Source: Nectonema munidae
Lineage: Eukaryota; Nematomorpha; Nectonematoida; Nectonematidae
NCBI GenBank assembly: GCA_030549495.1
Contig: JAUIRK010000691.1
Coordinates: forward strand, 62,001-126,000
Length of the DNA stretch: 64,000 nt
Reading direction: 5' to 3'
In this document: positions 22,255 to 33,900 of the stretch, piece by piece
How positions within the stretch are numbered: position 1 is the stretch's first letter
Layout of the letters: each line of letters opens with the position of its first letter
Program-made: the position numbers and the translations under genes
The notes under the pieces: model-generated
Told to the model about the DNA's origin: nothing
Database searches by the model: none
What the model saw: only the letters and a program-made list of their open reading frames with translations

Positions 22255-22366
22255 CTCCAGGCTGAGTCAAGATGTTCGTTTGCTGCCACGCGATGGCATA
22301 AGGAGTGGACCAAGCAGAAAAAAAGAACGCCAGAAGAAAGAGCGTCCCCTTGATCGGAGAAGGCGT
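22255..22366 (-). CDS. Candidate signal-peptide exon of an unidentified secreted or membrane protein
   Basis: A 112-base patch much richer in G and C than its flanks, bounded on the minus strand by a good acceptor (CTGTTATTTTAG) and a donor (CTGGAG then GTACAT). One frame reads TPSPIKGTLFLLAFFFSAWS then TPYAIAWQQTNILTQPG, which looks like a hydrophobic signal sequence with a cleavage region (STPYA). A stop lies just upstream in that frame, so the start codon would be in an upstream exon at higher coordinates. A second frame (AFSDQGDALSSGVLFF) is also open, so frame choice is inference. No neighbouring exon was found. Confidence 0.42.
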
Positions 22367-24014
22367 CTAAAATAACAGAACTTGAAAAATAGAATCGCTT
22401 TTGATAATTATTATATTTCAAATGTATTCTAAAACTTTTCGTTTTATATTTATGCAACAGCTTTCCTCAATTCATCTATATTTAAAAAATCCAACCTTTT
22501 GCTCATAAATCTATATTACAGCAGTTATTTTAATGAATCATCGTTTTGATTAAATTGCCATTTACACGTAACATCTTCACTGGAAAAATATTTAATCTTA
22601 TCAATAACTAAAGAAAATATTTGCCAGATGTACATAAAGATCGGGTACTTTGTACGGTAACCCATTGACAGAACTAGTTATTAGCAAAAGATTTAATTAA
22701 TTCATTTTATTTTTATAGGGATCTTTAAAATGTAATCTTGAATAAAGTCAAAAACATCTAAGACCAGATAAGTAAACATTATAGTTCATTATTTAATATT
22801 TAGATCAATTAGTCTTTCAACTCGACACCAATTCAAAGATTAACAAACACACATTCTCATCAGCGGATAAAAATTGTAAAAAAAAATATAAATATTATTA
22901 CAGTTAAAAATATATCTAAAATATATTTCTTAAAGACTAGACATCAACTTAATAATTTTATGATATATTAAAGCCTTTTTAAAGTTCAAAAGGCAAACAT
23001 CATAAAAATTATTATACAACCAATGGTAAAAAATAGTTACTTTGAATCGAGACTTGGCTAGATCTTTTTCTAAAATAACATCAGGTCTAGAATGGAAAAA
23101 ACAAAATTATGAGAATAAATTGTGGAAAACAAAAGATACGGTAATGGATTAGACATAATAACAGAATTTCTATAATCCGATACTTTTCTTTTAAATAAAG
23201 GATAAAGGACTGTTAATTTGTCAGATAACCGATTTTTAATTTTGATAGAAAAAATTTTCTGAGACATTTTTAAAAATGGGGAAAAGAAAATATAAATCAA
23301 TCAAACAAAAAAATCAATATAATAAGTTGGTACGTAATAAACATCATCAAAATGAGTTGTTCGATGTTTTTTACATTGCGAATAAATGCTTCCAATATTA
23401 CTTAGTATAATCACTAAGGAAATTAATTTGAAATAATATAGTTTGTTATCCAAAATTCAAAAACATCAAATTTAAGTAAATTAGATAAATATATCATTTA
23501 AACCCAGTTTTATATGAGAAAAATTGATAATTTCAAAACGGAATAAGAATTTCTATAAACTAAGTAGCTAATCAATCTTTTGTATAATATTTTATATGAC
23601 TGATATCAGAGGATTTGGCAAGACCTTCAGGAAGACAAGTTACAAGACCTTATTATATATTTAAATATAAAAATGGTAAAATAATGAAAAAATAATTAAT
23701 AAAACATTTCATCAATAAGCCTTGCCAAAAAATTAACCATCCTTAACAACCATTTCTCAATTAAAGTATTCTGGTGCCCCGCCCATTCTTCCTCATTTGA
23801 GAATTTATTGGTAGACCTCTTATCCAAATCCATATCCCTAACATCACAACATATCATAACTCCTGTTTCCCTTTATTCACTTTTAAAACATCCAAAAATA
23901 ACCCAATTATAAACGAATGACTTTACTCAAACAACATACCTACCCCCTTATCCCAATTTGCACTAAATAAAAACATAACTCTTCCTCGCAACATAATAAG
24001 ATGGTTTACCGCAT
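22367..24014. other. No gene seen
   Basis: Strongly AT-rich. A minus-strand frame of 76 codons at 23300-23070 has no recognisable motif and may be a decayed LINE tail. At 23740-24000 the plus strand is depleted in G. Otherwise nothing. Confidence 0.4.
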
Positions 24015-24815
24015 TTTGGCCACATTTCAAAAATTCTAGCTAAAAGTTAAAAACACTTAACTTTAAAATTGCAGTTTTATTTCACGATATATTTAAAAAG
24101 AATAAATATTATTTGATTTTAACATTTTTCGATTCTTTGATTATTTGACAAATATAATATTTAAAATCGTGCAAATTGCAAAGTAAAGGTAATAACTTTT
24201 GTAACATCGTATGAGGTAGCAAAATATGAACAGAAAGTTTCCTATTTTTTGATTTTTTAAAGAATATTTTCGATTCTTTGATTACAGAATTTTATTTTGA
24301 TTATTTGATAAAATATATTATTTAATATCGTGAAAAAATTACAATAGGTAATAACTTATCTCACATCCTCTCCCCGAATAAGGAATATCAAATCTTACAT
24401 CTAGCAAAATATGAACTGATAGGTTGGAGATGAATCATCGTGGTATACAGGTTGGAGATGAACCATCGTAGTATACAGGTATATAGGTAATAACTTATGT
24501 AGCAACGTCTCCCCGCATGAGGTATATCAAATCTTACATCTAGCAAAATGTGAACAGAAAGTTGAACATTGTCTCCCTAGTCATTTGTACATGGAATAGA
24601 AACCATCGTAGTATACAGGTTGGAGATGAATCATCGTAGTATACAGGTTGGAGATGAATCATCGTAGAATACAGGTTGGAGATGAATCATCGTAGTATAC
24701 AGGTTGGAGATGAATCATCGTAGAATACAGGTTGGAGAGGAATCATCGTAGTATACAGGTTGGAGATGAATCATCCTAATAAACAGGTTGGAGATAACAC
24801 TCAAGTTGTCTATAT
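24015..24815 (+). repeat. Dispersed repeat R1, copy 2, with 28-base minisatellite
   Basis: Matches 13690-14430 on the same strand over its whole length. It includes TTTTTTAAAGAATATTTTCG, ATCAAATCTTACATCTAGCA and GAACATTGTCTCCCTAGTCA. At 24604-24796 there are seven units of CATCGTAGTATACAGGTTGG plus AGATGAAT, and two more at about 24435-24475. Units alternate between GTAGTATACAG and GTAGAATACAG, suggesting expansion as a two-unit block. Confidence 0.8.
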
Positions 24816-25150
24816 AATATATATAAATATTCATTTTTGAGTCTTTTTTCTTTAATTTTTATTATATATTGTTATACTAAACTACTTTTTATATAATTAA
24901 TACATATATTTAGTTTACTTTGTATAATTAAAATATATAATATAAACTTTTTTGCACAATTGTTACATCTATATTATAATTTTAAATACTTATGTTATAT
25001 TTACTATCCACAAATGTTGTATTTACTATTTACTAATTTAATTGAAAGGTTGGAAATCTATCTCGCAGCTGATTTGGCTTTTTTGCTTTCTGACACATCT
25101 ATTTTATAAAAAAGATCTTCAAACTCATCGTATTCCCTACGCTGCATATT
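24816..25150. other. No gene seen
   Basis: TA-rich sequence between repeat R1 and a LINE. Nothing recognised. Confidence 0.5.
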
Positions 25151-27200
25151 CCATTATATAATTCTATTATATCTTTCTGTTGATGATATTGTAATTACAG
25201 CTACTTCTTTTAATTCATGTTCTTCTGCTGGTTGGGACAATATTTCTAATAAAATCGGTATGATTTTTATAAGTTTCTTATCCAAAAATATTTGTTTACT
25301 TTTTAACAAAATTTTTCTTGAAAGTTGTTATCCAATCAGTTTAAAAATCGCCAAAGTAATTCCAGTCTTTAAATCAGGTAATAAATGCTATCCAAGTAAT
25401 TATAGACCCATTAGCCTCCTTCCTTTTATAGGTAAAATCTTCGAAAAAATTATTTTTAACCGTATTTAAATAAATTTGATATTATCAATTCAAGACAGTT
25501 TGGTTTCCGGCCTGGTATGTCGACTGATTTAGCTGTTGGAAATTTAGTAAATTATAATTTAGAGACCTTGGACAATGGTTTGGAATCGTGTGTTATTTAT
25601 ATAGATTTTTCAAAAGCTTTTGATAGTATAAATTATTAATACCTACTAGCTAAACTACATAAATATGGTTTTAGAGATAAATTTTTAGAACTTTTAAAAA
25701 GTTACCTTTCCAATCGTCAACAATATGTTTTTGTAAATAACAGTGCGTCTAAGTATTCTAAATTAAATAAGGGTGTGCCACAAGGCTCTATCCTTGGCCC
25801 ACTTTTATTTATTCTTTATGTTAATGATATTTTTTCTCTTCAAAATTCTGATTTTACTCTTTATTTGTACGCTGATGATTGCACTATTTTGTATCGAAGT
25901 AAAAATCTTTTTTTAGATCAATATATTATTAATAAGTTTCTCTCTGAATTTTATAATTGGTGTTGCACTAATGAGCTATATATAAATGTATCAAAGTCCA
26001 AATATATGATTTTCAGTAAGTTTAACAAAAATATTTGTCTTTTTTTAAAAATTGGAGAAAACTATCTTCAGAGGACGAATACTTATAATTATTTAGGAGT
26101 AACTATAGATTTTAATCTTAGTTTTTCAAATCATTTCAATAATGTTTTAAAAGATACCTCAATAGACTTGGCATGTTGTTCAAAATTAAAAATCTTCTTG
26201 ATACTAAGACCAAAATAAATATTTATTATGCCCTTTTTCATTCTAAGATTCTTTACTCTAACTTTATTTGGTCTTCATCTAACTGTCCAAACTCCCAACT
26301 TTACAGAAAAAACAAGACAGGGCTTTGAAAGTTCTATTCAATAGGGATGCTGAGTATATACGTAGTTTATATAAAATCCCGAATCTTTTACAAATTAGAA
26401 AATTCAATTATCTCTTTTTGTTCATAAATGTATAAATCTAAAACATGAAATTAATTTTAATTATTGTGAAAATCGCCAGTTTCATCATCAAACTTACGCA
26501 ATAAAAAATTTAAGAAATATAAGATAAAATTTGCCAAAAGTAATAAATTTTTTATTAAAAAGTCCATAAAAACCTGGAATAGCCTTCCCATTTGTATTAG
26601 GTTCTGAAAAACACTTGTAGTTTCAAACGTAAATGTAAAAATTTTTTATTTCAACTCGTTAGTGTCTTTGAGTATATTTATTACCCATACTATATTTTAT
26701 ATCTTTGAGATTTTGGTACTCGTGCTCTTTTGTATTTTTTTAGGTAATTCCTTTTCATATTCCCCTTCCAACCACAATGCATCTCTACATCCAGCATCAA
26801 TTTTTCGCCAGTTCATCGCTTCTCTATCAGCAATAATTGATATTTGCTTTCTTCTCTCTTTTTTTTACGTATGTATATATATATATATATTTTGAAAATT
26901 ATATGCTTTGTGAACATGTTTGAAAATTGTCTTTCTCCTATATTGATTTTAAAATGATACGTTTTGGAGTTTTTTTTATCCTATTATATAACTGTTCCTC
27001 ACTTCTTTTTTTGCCTTTATAATTATTATCTGGATTTTTTCTCCTATTTTTTATATCATTTTTAAGTCTTGTTGTTAATATGAATTTAGTATAGTGTTCC
27101 TATTTTTTATAGGTGTGACAATAACCTATTTGGTTTGATCCACCATGCTGTGTTATTATTCTTATTCTTCCCTCTTTTTTTTTTATTAAAATATTAAATA
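25151..27200 (+). mobile_element. Non-LTR retrotransposon fragment (reverse transcriptase and 3' end), dead
   Basis: At 25180-25469 the frame reads FNSCSSAGWDNIS, then IAKVIPVFKSGN and SNYRPISLLP, the entry to a LINE reverse transcriptase. At 25490-25760 follow RQFGFRPGMSTD and YIDFSKAFDSI. At 25775-26218 come MPQGSILGPLLFILYVNDIF and YADDCTILY, the catalytic core, then SKSKYMIFSKF and YNYLGVTID. A decayed C-terminal segment contains IKTWNSLPI near 26570. Frameshifts and stops separate these parts. The 3' untranslated region appears to run to a T/A-rich tail near 27200. The endonuclease is missing, so it is 5'-truncated. CR1/Jockey-type by motif style. Confidence 0.85.
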
Positions 27201-27373
27201 TTAAATTCAAAATCCTTGACAAATGCTTGCAATTATCGAGTAAGAAGAACCTAAACCTTGTTTTTTGCAGTCTTTATAAATAATAAAAAACAAAAAAAAA
27301 GAAAGCTTAAGTAGTAAAGAGGTGAAAGATTTATAATGAAGAAAAACTGATATTTATTTTAGTTATCACTTTT
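27201..27373. other. No gene seen
   Basis: Short AT-rich spacer between the LINE tail and a SINE. Confidence 0.5.
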
Positions 27374-27522
27374 GGGGCGTGAGTAAGGTTGGTTAGATAC
27401 TGGGTTTCGATAACTCAAGGTCTTGGGTTCGATCTAGCATCAAGCCAACTTTCTTCATAGTTCGATACAAGCGGCGCAATTGTGCATTCTCAATGAAAAC
27501 AACCCCACGGTACCTTTACCTT
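27374..27522 (+). mobile_element. tRNA-derived SINE, family 1
   Basis: GGGGCGTGAGTAAGGTTGGT then TAGATAC form a tRNA-like 5' half with a degenerate A-box. TCTTGGGTTCGATC is the B-box. The body TTCGATACAAGCGGCGCAAT, TGCATTCTCAATGAAAACA and CGGTACCTTTACC follows. Four other copies in the window have the same order. All five are on the plus strand. Confidence 0.85.
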
Positions 27523-28185
27523 TATGAGAATAAAAAGCTGAAAAGTCTTTGTATAGACTATAAACACTATAATTTTACATAGATTTATTTTAAAAAAATC
27601 CATTTTTTTTCAAACTAATATACAATTTATTTAATTTTTGTTTTTAGAAAGTTTTTTCATAATTCTATTTTTTCAAATTTCAATTTGAATGAATTCCAGT
27701 TTTTTATATATATATATTAGTTATGTAAGTCATTAAATAGTAAGTGATTAGTAAGACCCTAAGATTTTATGTAAGTCATTAAATCTGAAGTAGGGGGTAC
27801 ACATAGATTTATACCCCTCAGGTTTAAAAAAAATTACATATAAACAATTTTAAATAAATGAAACAAAATACAAGAAAATTATATTTATCAAATTAAATGT
27901 TTCCGTTTTTTTAAATATTTTTTCTTTGGTAAATTTCTGCCCTGATCCAATATGACTTTTAAATGGCGTTACTAAAATTTCTTGTAAAATCAGTATTTCT
28001 TGTTTTTTTAGATATTCGTTTAGATTACTATAAACTAGTTTTATCTTGATATCCCAAAATAAAAAATTTAAAACATCAAAAATTACTTCATACTTTAATT
28101 ATCATGAAAAAACACGTGAAAATGAAGAGATTCAGATATCTGAAATAGAAATACAGGTAATACATTTATTACTGGGCGTGAGAAA
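27523..28185. other. No gene seen
   Basis: AT-rich sequence with a (TA)n run near 27705. Nothing recognised. Confidence 0.5.
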
Positions 28186-28785
28186 ACTTTGAACAAGCTT
28201 GATTCCCATAATGATGTATCTTTTGATAATTGGCAGACTCCAAATCATCCAGCTAGTACTTCTATTCCTACAAAAGTGACTCAAACTCGAAAAATATATT
28301 TCCAAGAAAAATGGTATAAAAAATACGCCTGGATTCATTATGAACCCGCTTTAAAAAAGGTACCTTGTTTCTACTATGCACAAGCAGAAAAACAAGGTAC
28401 CTTGAAAATGGCAAGAAACAAAGAACCTGCCTTTATTTCAGAGGGCGTTAAATAATTGGAAAAAGGCATTATCTAGATTCGAAAGCCATCAAGTTTCTCA
28501 ATGTCACAGAACTGCAATAGCATTGATTTATTTGAAACCTCAGAAAAAAATAAATATCATAATGGATGCTAATCGATATCAACAACAGAAGACTGCTTGG
28601 AATTCAATTATTAAAACTTTTTCTAGAAAAAAATGATGAAATACTCAAAGAATATCTAAAAAAAATCAATTAGTTTCATATTCAAGAAGAAATAATAATA
28701 TTCAGTAATAATATTGTTTGAACTATTACTGCAGAATTTGCAAAAAATGGGCCTTTTGGAGTTATGGTTGACGTAACGCAAGATC
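28186..28785 (+). pseudogene. hAT transposase relic with TTF-type zinc finger (ZMYM1-like)
   Basis: KWYKKYAWIHYEPALKKVPC followed by FYYAQAEKQGTL and NKEPAFISEGV fits the TTF-type finger of ZMYM1/52K-type hAT transposases. NWKKALSRFESHQVSQCH follows across a stop. Further on, ILKEYLKKNQLVSY and EFAKNGPFGVMVD...TQDL match the start of the core domain. Frame breaks are present. The gene is cut off inside the TQDL codons, where the piggyBac-type element begins at TTAA. Confidence 0.75.
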
Positions 28786-28789
28786 TTAA

Positions 28790-29286
28790 CCCTATCAGTG
28801 ACAGGGGGGCTAAAATTATTATAAAATAAGCCCCCCCCCCCCTCAACTAAAATTTCTCTTGTACCAAATTGGCTACATCTTTTGCTACCAAACTTCGTGA
28901 CATTTCCTAAAATTGATAGCTGCATCATTTGATACCATTTTCATGGCAGTTGGACGAGCCTTTCATGCCTAAATCTGTCAATCAATATCAAAAGTTAAAC
29001 TTTTTCAACAAAATTCTGACAGTATCTCTAGTAAGCTTATATCTTTGGTTTTATATTATATACTCGTTTGAAAATTGATAAATATATACAGTTTTGAACA
29101 CATAACACTTTATAGTTTAAATTTTTTCAAAATCATGTTTACTTTTTGGGAAATGTCAATCAAAATTTTGATTGATGAGAATATATCTAATAAAATATAC
29201 CTTCAAATTTTACATGAAATATATTTTTTTATATCAAATCGGGCATGTTGATTTCATTTTTGAAATATAGAAATTGAAAATATCTA
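28790..29286 (-). mobile_element. piggyBac-type element, left arm (inserted in the hAT relic)
   Basis: TTAA at 28786-28789 is followed by CCCTATCAGTGACAGGGGGG, then a run of C. The inverted subterminal block follows (CTACCAAACTTCGTGACATT, GCTGCATCATTTGATACC), then the palindrome CAATCAAAATTTTGATTGAT at 29158 and the first satellite B unit. Its continuation is at 33236-33900, after the next insertion. Confidence 0.75.
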
Positions 29287-29399
29287 TAAGGAGTCATTCA
29301 CAATTGACGTCAACACAGACTGCGAGGCTTCAAGTTGATAAAAGTTGACAAAATGTGGACAGGGGGGGGAGGGGGGTTTGGAAAAGTTGAAATCAACAT

Positions 29400-30249
29400 T
29401 ATGTATAGATTTCTTAGATCTGTAGATTTCACAGTATTTTCTGCAAATCATAAAATGTAACATTAGTGAGTGTTGTAAACCATTTCTTACAAATTATGAT
29501 ACGTTTTTTTCTGACAGGTAATCAAATTTTGCTTCTTTTATTTAAGATATATATTTACAAACATAAAAATATTTATATATTTTATCCATTAACATATTCA
29601 ATATATTTAAATACTATATAGTATTTAAATTTAAAAAATTTAAACGCTTATAGCTTTCTTTGGAGTATTTGAAAACTCACAAAACTTTACATAGCTGTCA
29701 AGATATAAAAACCTTAACTTATATTAAAAGTTTGTTGTATTAAAAAAACATTAAAAAAAATAAAACCTTCGTATCTCAAATGCAAAGAACGAGGCAATGG
29801 GTGCAAAATAACAGCGTATGTACAGTTTTTGCGATGATATTTTTTTTATAGAACTAGTATCTCTTTTTAAAAAATTCATATCATTTCTCAAAAAACAACA
29901 GCCATGATGTTTCGTTAAATTTATATCGTTTTATCTTTTTACATAAAACAGAATCTCATTTTATCTTCTTACATAAAACAAAACCATAAGAAGAAATTGG
30001 ATAAAAATGAGACAATGAAATGAAAAATGTAATTAATTTTGAAAAATACACTGACTTATATCATTCCGAATAGTTTTTATATCATTTTTATATTATATAC
30101 AAAGTAAAATTTTGAGGAGAAATCAATGAAATGGCTCCAAAGGACTACCCACTATGGAGTTATTTAAAAAAAATATATATAAATATTTTTTTAAAAAACA
30201 AATTAAACTTTCATAACTTGTAATTGTACTATTATGACATCAATCGCAT
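29400..30249. other. No gene seen (left interior of the TAA element)
   Basis: AT-rich sequence with no coding phrase recognised. Confidence 0.4.
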
Positions 30250-32665
30250 GTAGGAACTCACCAAGGGGGCTTATAACATTCAACAGGTTTTCTTTCGCGA
30301 GATGGTCTTCTTAGAACAGGTTCGAGCTCTTTTTGGATCATCTCTTTTTTGTCTGCATTGATGACTTTGTTCCACCTCCTTTCTGTGATCATCATAATTT
30401 GGTTCTTCAAGGATTGATACAACATCTTCAAAAGTTAGTTTTTCTTGTTCAGAACAATCAGAGTTGAGATTTTGTGTCAACTGCTTTTCACTATTTACTT
30501 GCCAATAAACGTCACGACTACTAGGAGCCGGAGCAAAGTGTTTTAGCGTATCTTCCCTGGATCTTGGATACCTTATGTGTGCATACAAATGATTTGCATC
30601 CAGTACATCTACCTCAAATAAGTCGTTCGCGTTTTACCAATTTTCCGTAAACCTCTGCATGGAGATAAGAGCCATTGTGGTACAGCTGCTCCCATGGATG
30701 TTTTTCTAGAAAATTTAAAGATTAAATAATGCGGTGAAACTTTTATTGAAGTATTAATTAAAGTTCTGGTCGAATGTAACGCTTTGGGGATAGCATCTTC
30801 CCAGTGGGCTACATTTTAATTCCTAGATTTCAGAGTTAGTTGGATAGATTTCCATATCGTTTCGAGAAATCTCACAGACTGGCCATTTCCAGCCTAGTTG
30901 TAAGGAGTCTTCTACTAGGTACAACATTATGAGATTTCAAGAAGTTGCAAAACTGCGCACTCATGAATCCACGATCAGAATGAACGTAATTTGGCAGTCC
31001 AAATACGGAAAACAAACCTGTTAACTGCTTTATCAAAGTCGTAGACGATATGTCAAGGCAAGGCAAGGCAAAAGGGAATGGCGAAAACTCGTCGACAACC
31101 ACCAGAACACATTTATTATGCTTAGCACTAGGTCAGGGATGTCCAACTAAAACAAGCAGCGGGCCATATAGAAAAGTTATTGGACACGGTCGGGCCGCAG
31201 CTATTTAAAAAAATAACAATAATTTATTTATAAAATATTTAGCAGAAACTTTTTATCCTGATTACTGATTATCACAATTTTTATAAAAATTAAACATAAA
31301 ATGAGTAGTTAAATGAAAGAGTTATTTTTATTTATAAAAGCTGTCTCTCACTTTTACAAATAATTCAAATTCAAATTTTTCAAATGAAAACATTGGGATT
31401 AATGTCTCAATACGCTATTTTATATTAAGTGAATTAATACTTGCAATCTATTTACAGTTCACTTGTATCATTGAGAGCTTCTTTGAAGCAAGTTTTCCTA
31501 AATTTAAATATAATATATATATATAAGTAAAAAACCTTGAAATAAAAGTTAGAAAAAATTTGTTTAAGCTCCAATGATATTTTAAAAATCATAATCCTAT
31601 CTATATTTTGATAGAAACTTAAAGTTTTTATAACAAATTTGTTGAAATTTTTATAAACTAATATCTATATAATTTAACATCAACCTTATCTCATTTTCTT
31701 AGAGGGCCGCAGAAATTTGCCTTGCGGGCCGCATGTGGCCCGCGGGCCGCGTGTTGGACACCCCTGTACTATGTAGTGGTCCTTTGAAGTCCAAATTGAG
31801 TCGCTCCCATTGTCTTGTAGCCTTTTATCATTATTTCTTCAACTTTTGCGAACCTTGGCATGATCCAACAGCACACAGGACATTTAGAACATACGGACTT
31901 CTGCAACAAAAAAATGATTAATTCTTAGTTCTGCAACCGTGTGACTTCAGGATGAGCTAATTTTTTTATGAAAGAAACGGAGGTTTTCAATTGGATGGCA
32001 GGATGATGAACAAAGTCTAGAGAGAGCGTCTGCAGCAACGTTCAACTTACCGGATTTATGTTCTATGTCAAAGTAATAACTGGAAAGTTCGAGTCTCCTT
32101 CTTAAAATCTTCTCGTTTTTGATTTTGATAGTTTGTTTTAGGTTGAGCATAAAAGAGACAGAATGAAAAATTTATCTACTAGGTAATGCCGCCAGTGCAT
32201 CAGGGTCTCAATGATTGCGAGTTCTCTGTGATGGGATATTTCTTCTAACTGCCTAAAAGTGTCTTTGAAAAGAAGGCGTCAGGTTTCTTGATGGAGAACC
32301 GCTGATAAGGTTTAATCGCTTGTGTCTGTTTAAACTTCAAAAGTTTTTATTTCATTGAAAGCATCAATTTGTTCTTTACCAAGAGGAAAACTAGCACAAA
32401 TTAGTGGGTTAATTAATTCAGAAAATTTATGAATCCATTTGGAATAACATCTGAACAAACCTTTAACTCTTTCTAATTCAATCGGTGTTTCGGGAACCTT
32501 AGCACTCGAAGGGACCTGGTTCTTTCATGATCAGGTCTTATTTGTCCATTTTCTATTAAACAACCAAGAAGGCAAAGAGAGCGAGTATTGAAAACACATT
32601 TACATTCTTGCTTATTTGGTGTGAGATTAAGCTTAGATTTACAAGCGAAAGTTGTTACCTGCATT
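30250..32665 (-). mobile_element. Ty3/Gypsy LTR retrotransposon fossil, pol part
   Basis: A broken Ty3/Gypsy-type copy on the minus strand. Reading from high to low coordinates one sees part of the reverse transcriptase, the end of the RNase H region with its ALSRL-type phrase, and part of the integrase core. A C-terminal region after the integrase follows. No LTRs were recognised and the gag and protease parts were not seen. It carries many breaks and looks old. It is older than the short hAT-type element inserted in its integrase part. It sits inside the TAA-flanked element. Confidence 0.72.
31134..31766 (+). mobile_element. hAT-type MITE inserted in the Gypsy fossil
   Basis: The left end CAGGGATGTCCAACTAAAAC followed by AGCGGGCC, and the right end GGGCCGCGTGTTGGACACCC then CTG, are inverted. 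The flanks CACTAGGT and TACTATGT are an imperfect 8-base duplication. The interior is AT-rich and non-coding. Ends of the CAGGGGTGTCCAAC type with GGCCCG motifs are typical of hAT elements across animals. Confidence 0.8.
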
Positions 32666-32685
32666 TTTGTTAATTCTGTTTTTAG

Positions 32686-33064
32686 GTTTTTACCACCTCC
32701 TGTTCCAATTAGCTCAACAACAGAAGGCTTAACTATAGACATGATAAACGGTCATTCTGGTTCACTATTTCAAGCTCAGTTTATGAAAACTCTTGGATTA
32801 AGTAGATATTTCGATGAGTTCTGCCCTTCTTTGCAAAAATTGGATGCCGAAGGAAGAACTTTAATAGAACGCCACAGTTGCTTGAAGTGTTCAAAGAACT
32901 TTTGTTCTATCAAAGAAAAAAACAAGCACTCATCATTTTGCATCCTTAAACCCACACAAGCTCAAATAATTTTAGAAAATGAAAGGTACGAAGAAGAAGT
33001 AGAAGAAGTTAACTATGAAGATGAAAATAGTTTTGGGCTGAATATATTTGATAGAATTGACTAA
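32686..33064 (+). CDS. C-terminal exon of an unidentified transposon protein
   Basis: After TTCTGTTTTTAG, a good acceptor, a frame of 125 codons runs to a stop at 33064. It reads FLPPPVPISSTTEGL, GSLFQAQFMKTLGLSRYFDE, SLQKLDAEGRTLIERHS, then CLKCSKNFCSIKEKNKHSSF followed by C, a zinc-binding-like CxxC...H...C cluster. An acidic tail (ERYEEEVEEVNYEDEN) closes it. It ends just before the right end of the TAA-flanked element, in the plus orientation. It is therefore probably the last exon of that element's own protein. The upstream exons have been lost or replaced by the Gypsy insertion. Family not recognised. Confidence 0.55.
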
Positions 33065-33235
33065 ATATTTTCTACAAAATAAAAATTTTTCATCTATTTT
33101 TTCTTAAAAGTTGATGTCAACTAAAAGTGAGAGGGGGGTAAAGTGAAGTTGACATTGGTTGACAATAGGGGGGGGGGGGGGAGGGGGGCAAAATTTGACA
33201 AAAATTGGATGACGTCAATTGTAAACCACTCCTAA

Positions 33236-33900
33236 GTATGTAACAAACTTGCGGTTTACTTCTAAAATCTGTCTCTGAAAACATTCATTCAAATTTTACA
33301 TGGAATATACACATTATTATAACAAATCTACAATCTCAATTTCATTTAGAAATTCTTTTTGCATTTAGAATTTGAAAATGCTAGTCAATGTGAAACAAAT
33401 TTACGGTTTATTTTTAAAATCTGTCTCCGAGAACATTAATTAAAATTTTACATGAAATATACACGCTTTTATAACAAATCAACAATGCCAATTTCATTTA
33501 TCGATTGTTTTTGCATTTAGAATTTGAAAATACTTAAAAGTGTGAAACAAAGTTACCGTTTATTTCTAAAATCTGTCTTCGAGAACATTCATTCAAATTT
33601 TACATGAAATAAAGGCATTTTCATATCAAATCAAAACATTTTCATATCAAATCAACAATGTCAATTTCATTAATAGATTGTTTTTGCATTTGGATTCAAA
33701 ATTACTTATAAGCGTAAAATAAATGTGTGGTTCACTTCTAAAAATTAATCCCAAAAAGAAAATTTGTGGTTTACATCTAAAATCTGATTACGCGAACATT
33801 CATTCAAATTTTACATGAAATACACACGTTTTTATAACCAATCAACAATGCCAATTCCAATTATAGATTGTTTTTGATTTAGAATTTGAAAATACAGCGT
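33236..33900 (-). repeat. piggyBac-type element, satellite B part after the TAA element
   Basis: Inverted satellite B units (GCGGTTTACTTCTAAAATCT, GAACATTCATTCAAATTTTA, TTGCATTTAGAATTTGAAAA) at a period of about 140-150 bases, continuing the array broken at 29286. Confidence 0.75.

Larger units (their letters stand above)
29290..33232 (+). mobile_element. Unclassified DNA transposon with TAA target duplication
   Basis: The left end GGAGTCATTCACAATTGACG and the right end CGTCAATTGTAAACCACTCC are inverted repeats (minus strand GGAGTGGTTTACAATTGACG). Each is flanked by TAA (29287-29289 and 33233-33235). Both ends have G-runs next to GTTGACA phrases (29355-29395 and 33120-33195). Removing it restores a satellite B unit reading across the site. 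A TAA duplication fits PIF/Harbinger-like elements, but the C-terminal exon inside did not match a transposase I know. Much of its interior is occupied by a Ty3/Gypsy fossil. Confidence 0.7.

Noticed and set aside
24604-24796. Regular 28-base repeats that could look like a CRISPR array
   Set aside because: Units are directly tandem with no variable spacers, and the genome is animal. It is a minisatellite inside repeat R1.
30250-32665. A Polinton or other capsid-bearing element as the source of the integrase-like part
   Set aside because: The reverse transcriptase and RNase H parts in the expected Ty3/Gypsy order sit with it. No polymerase B, packaging ATPase or capsid part was seen.
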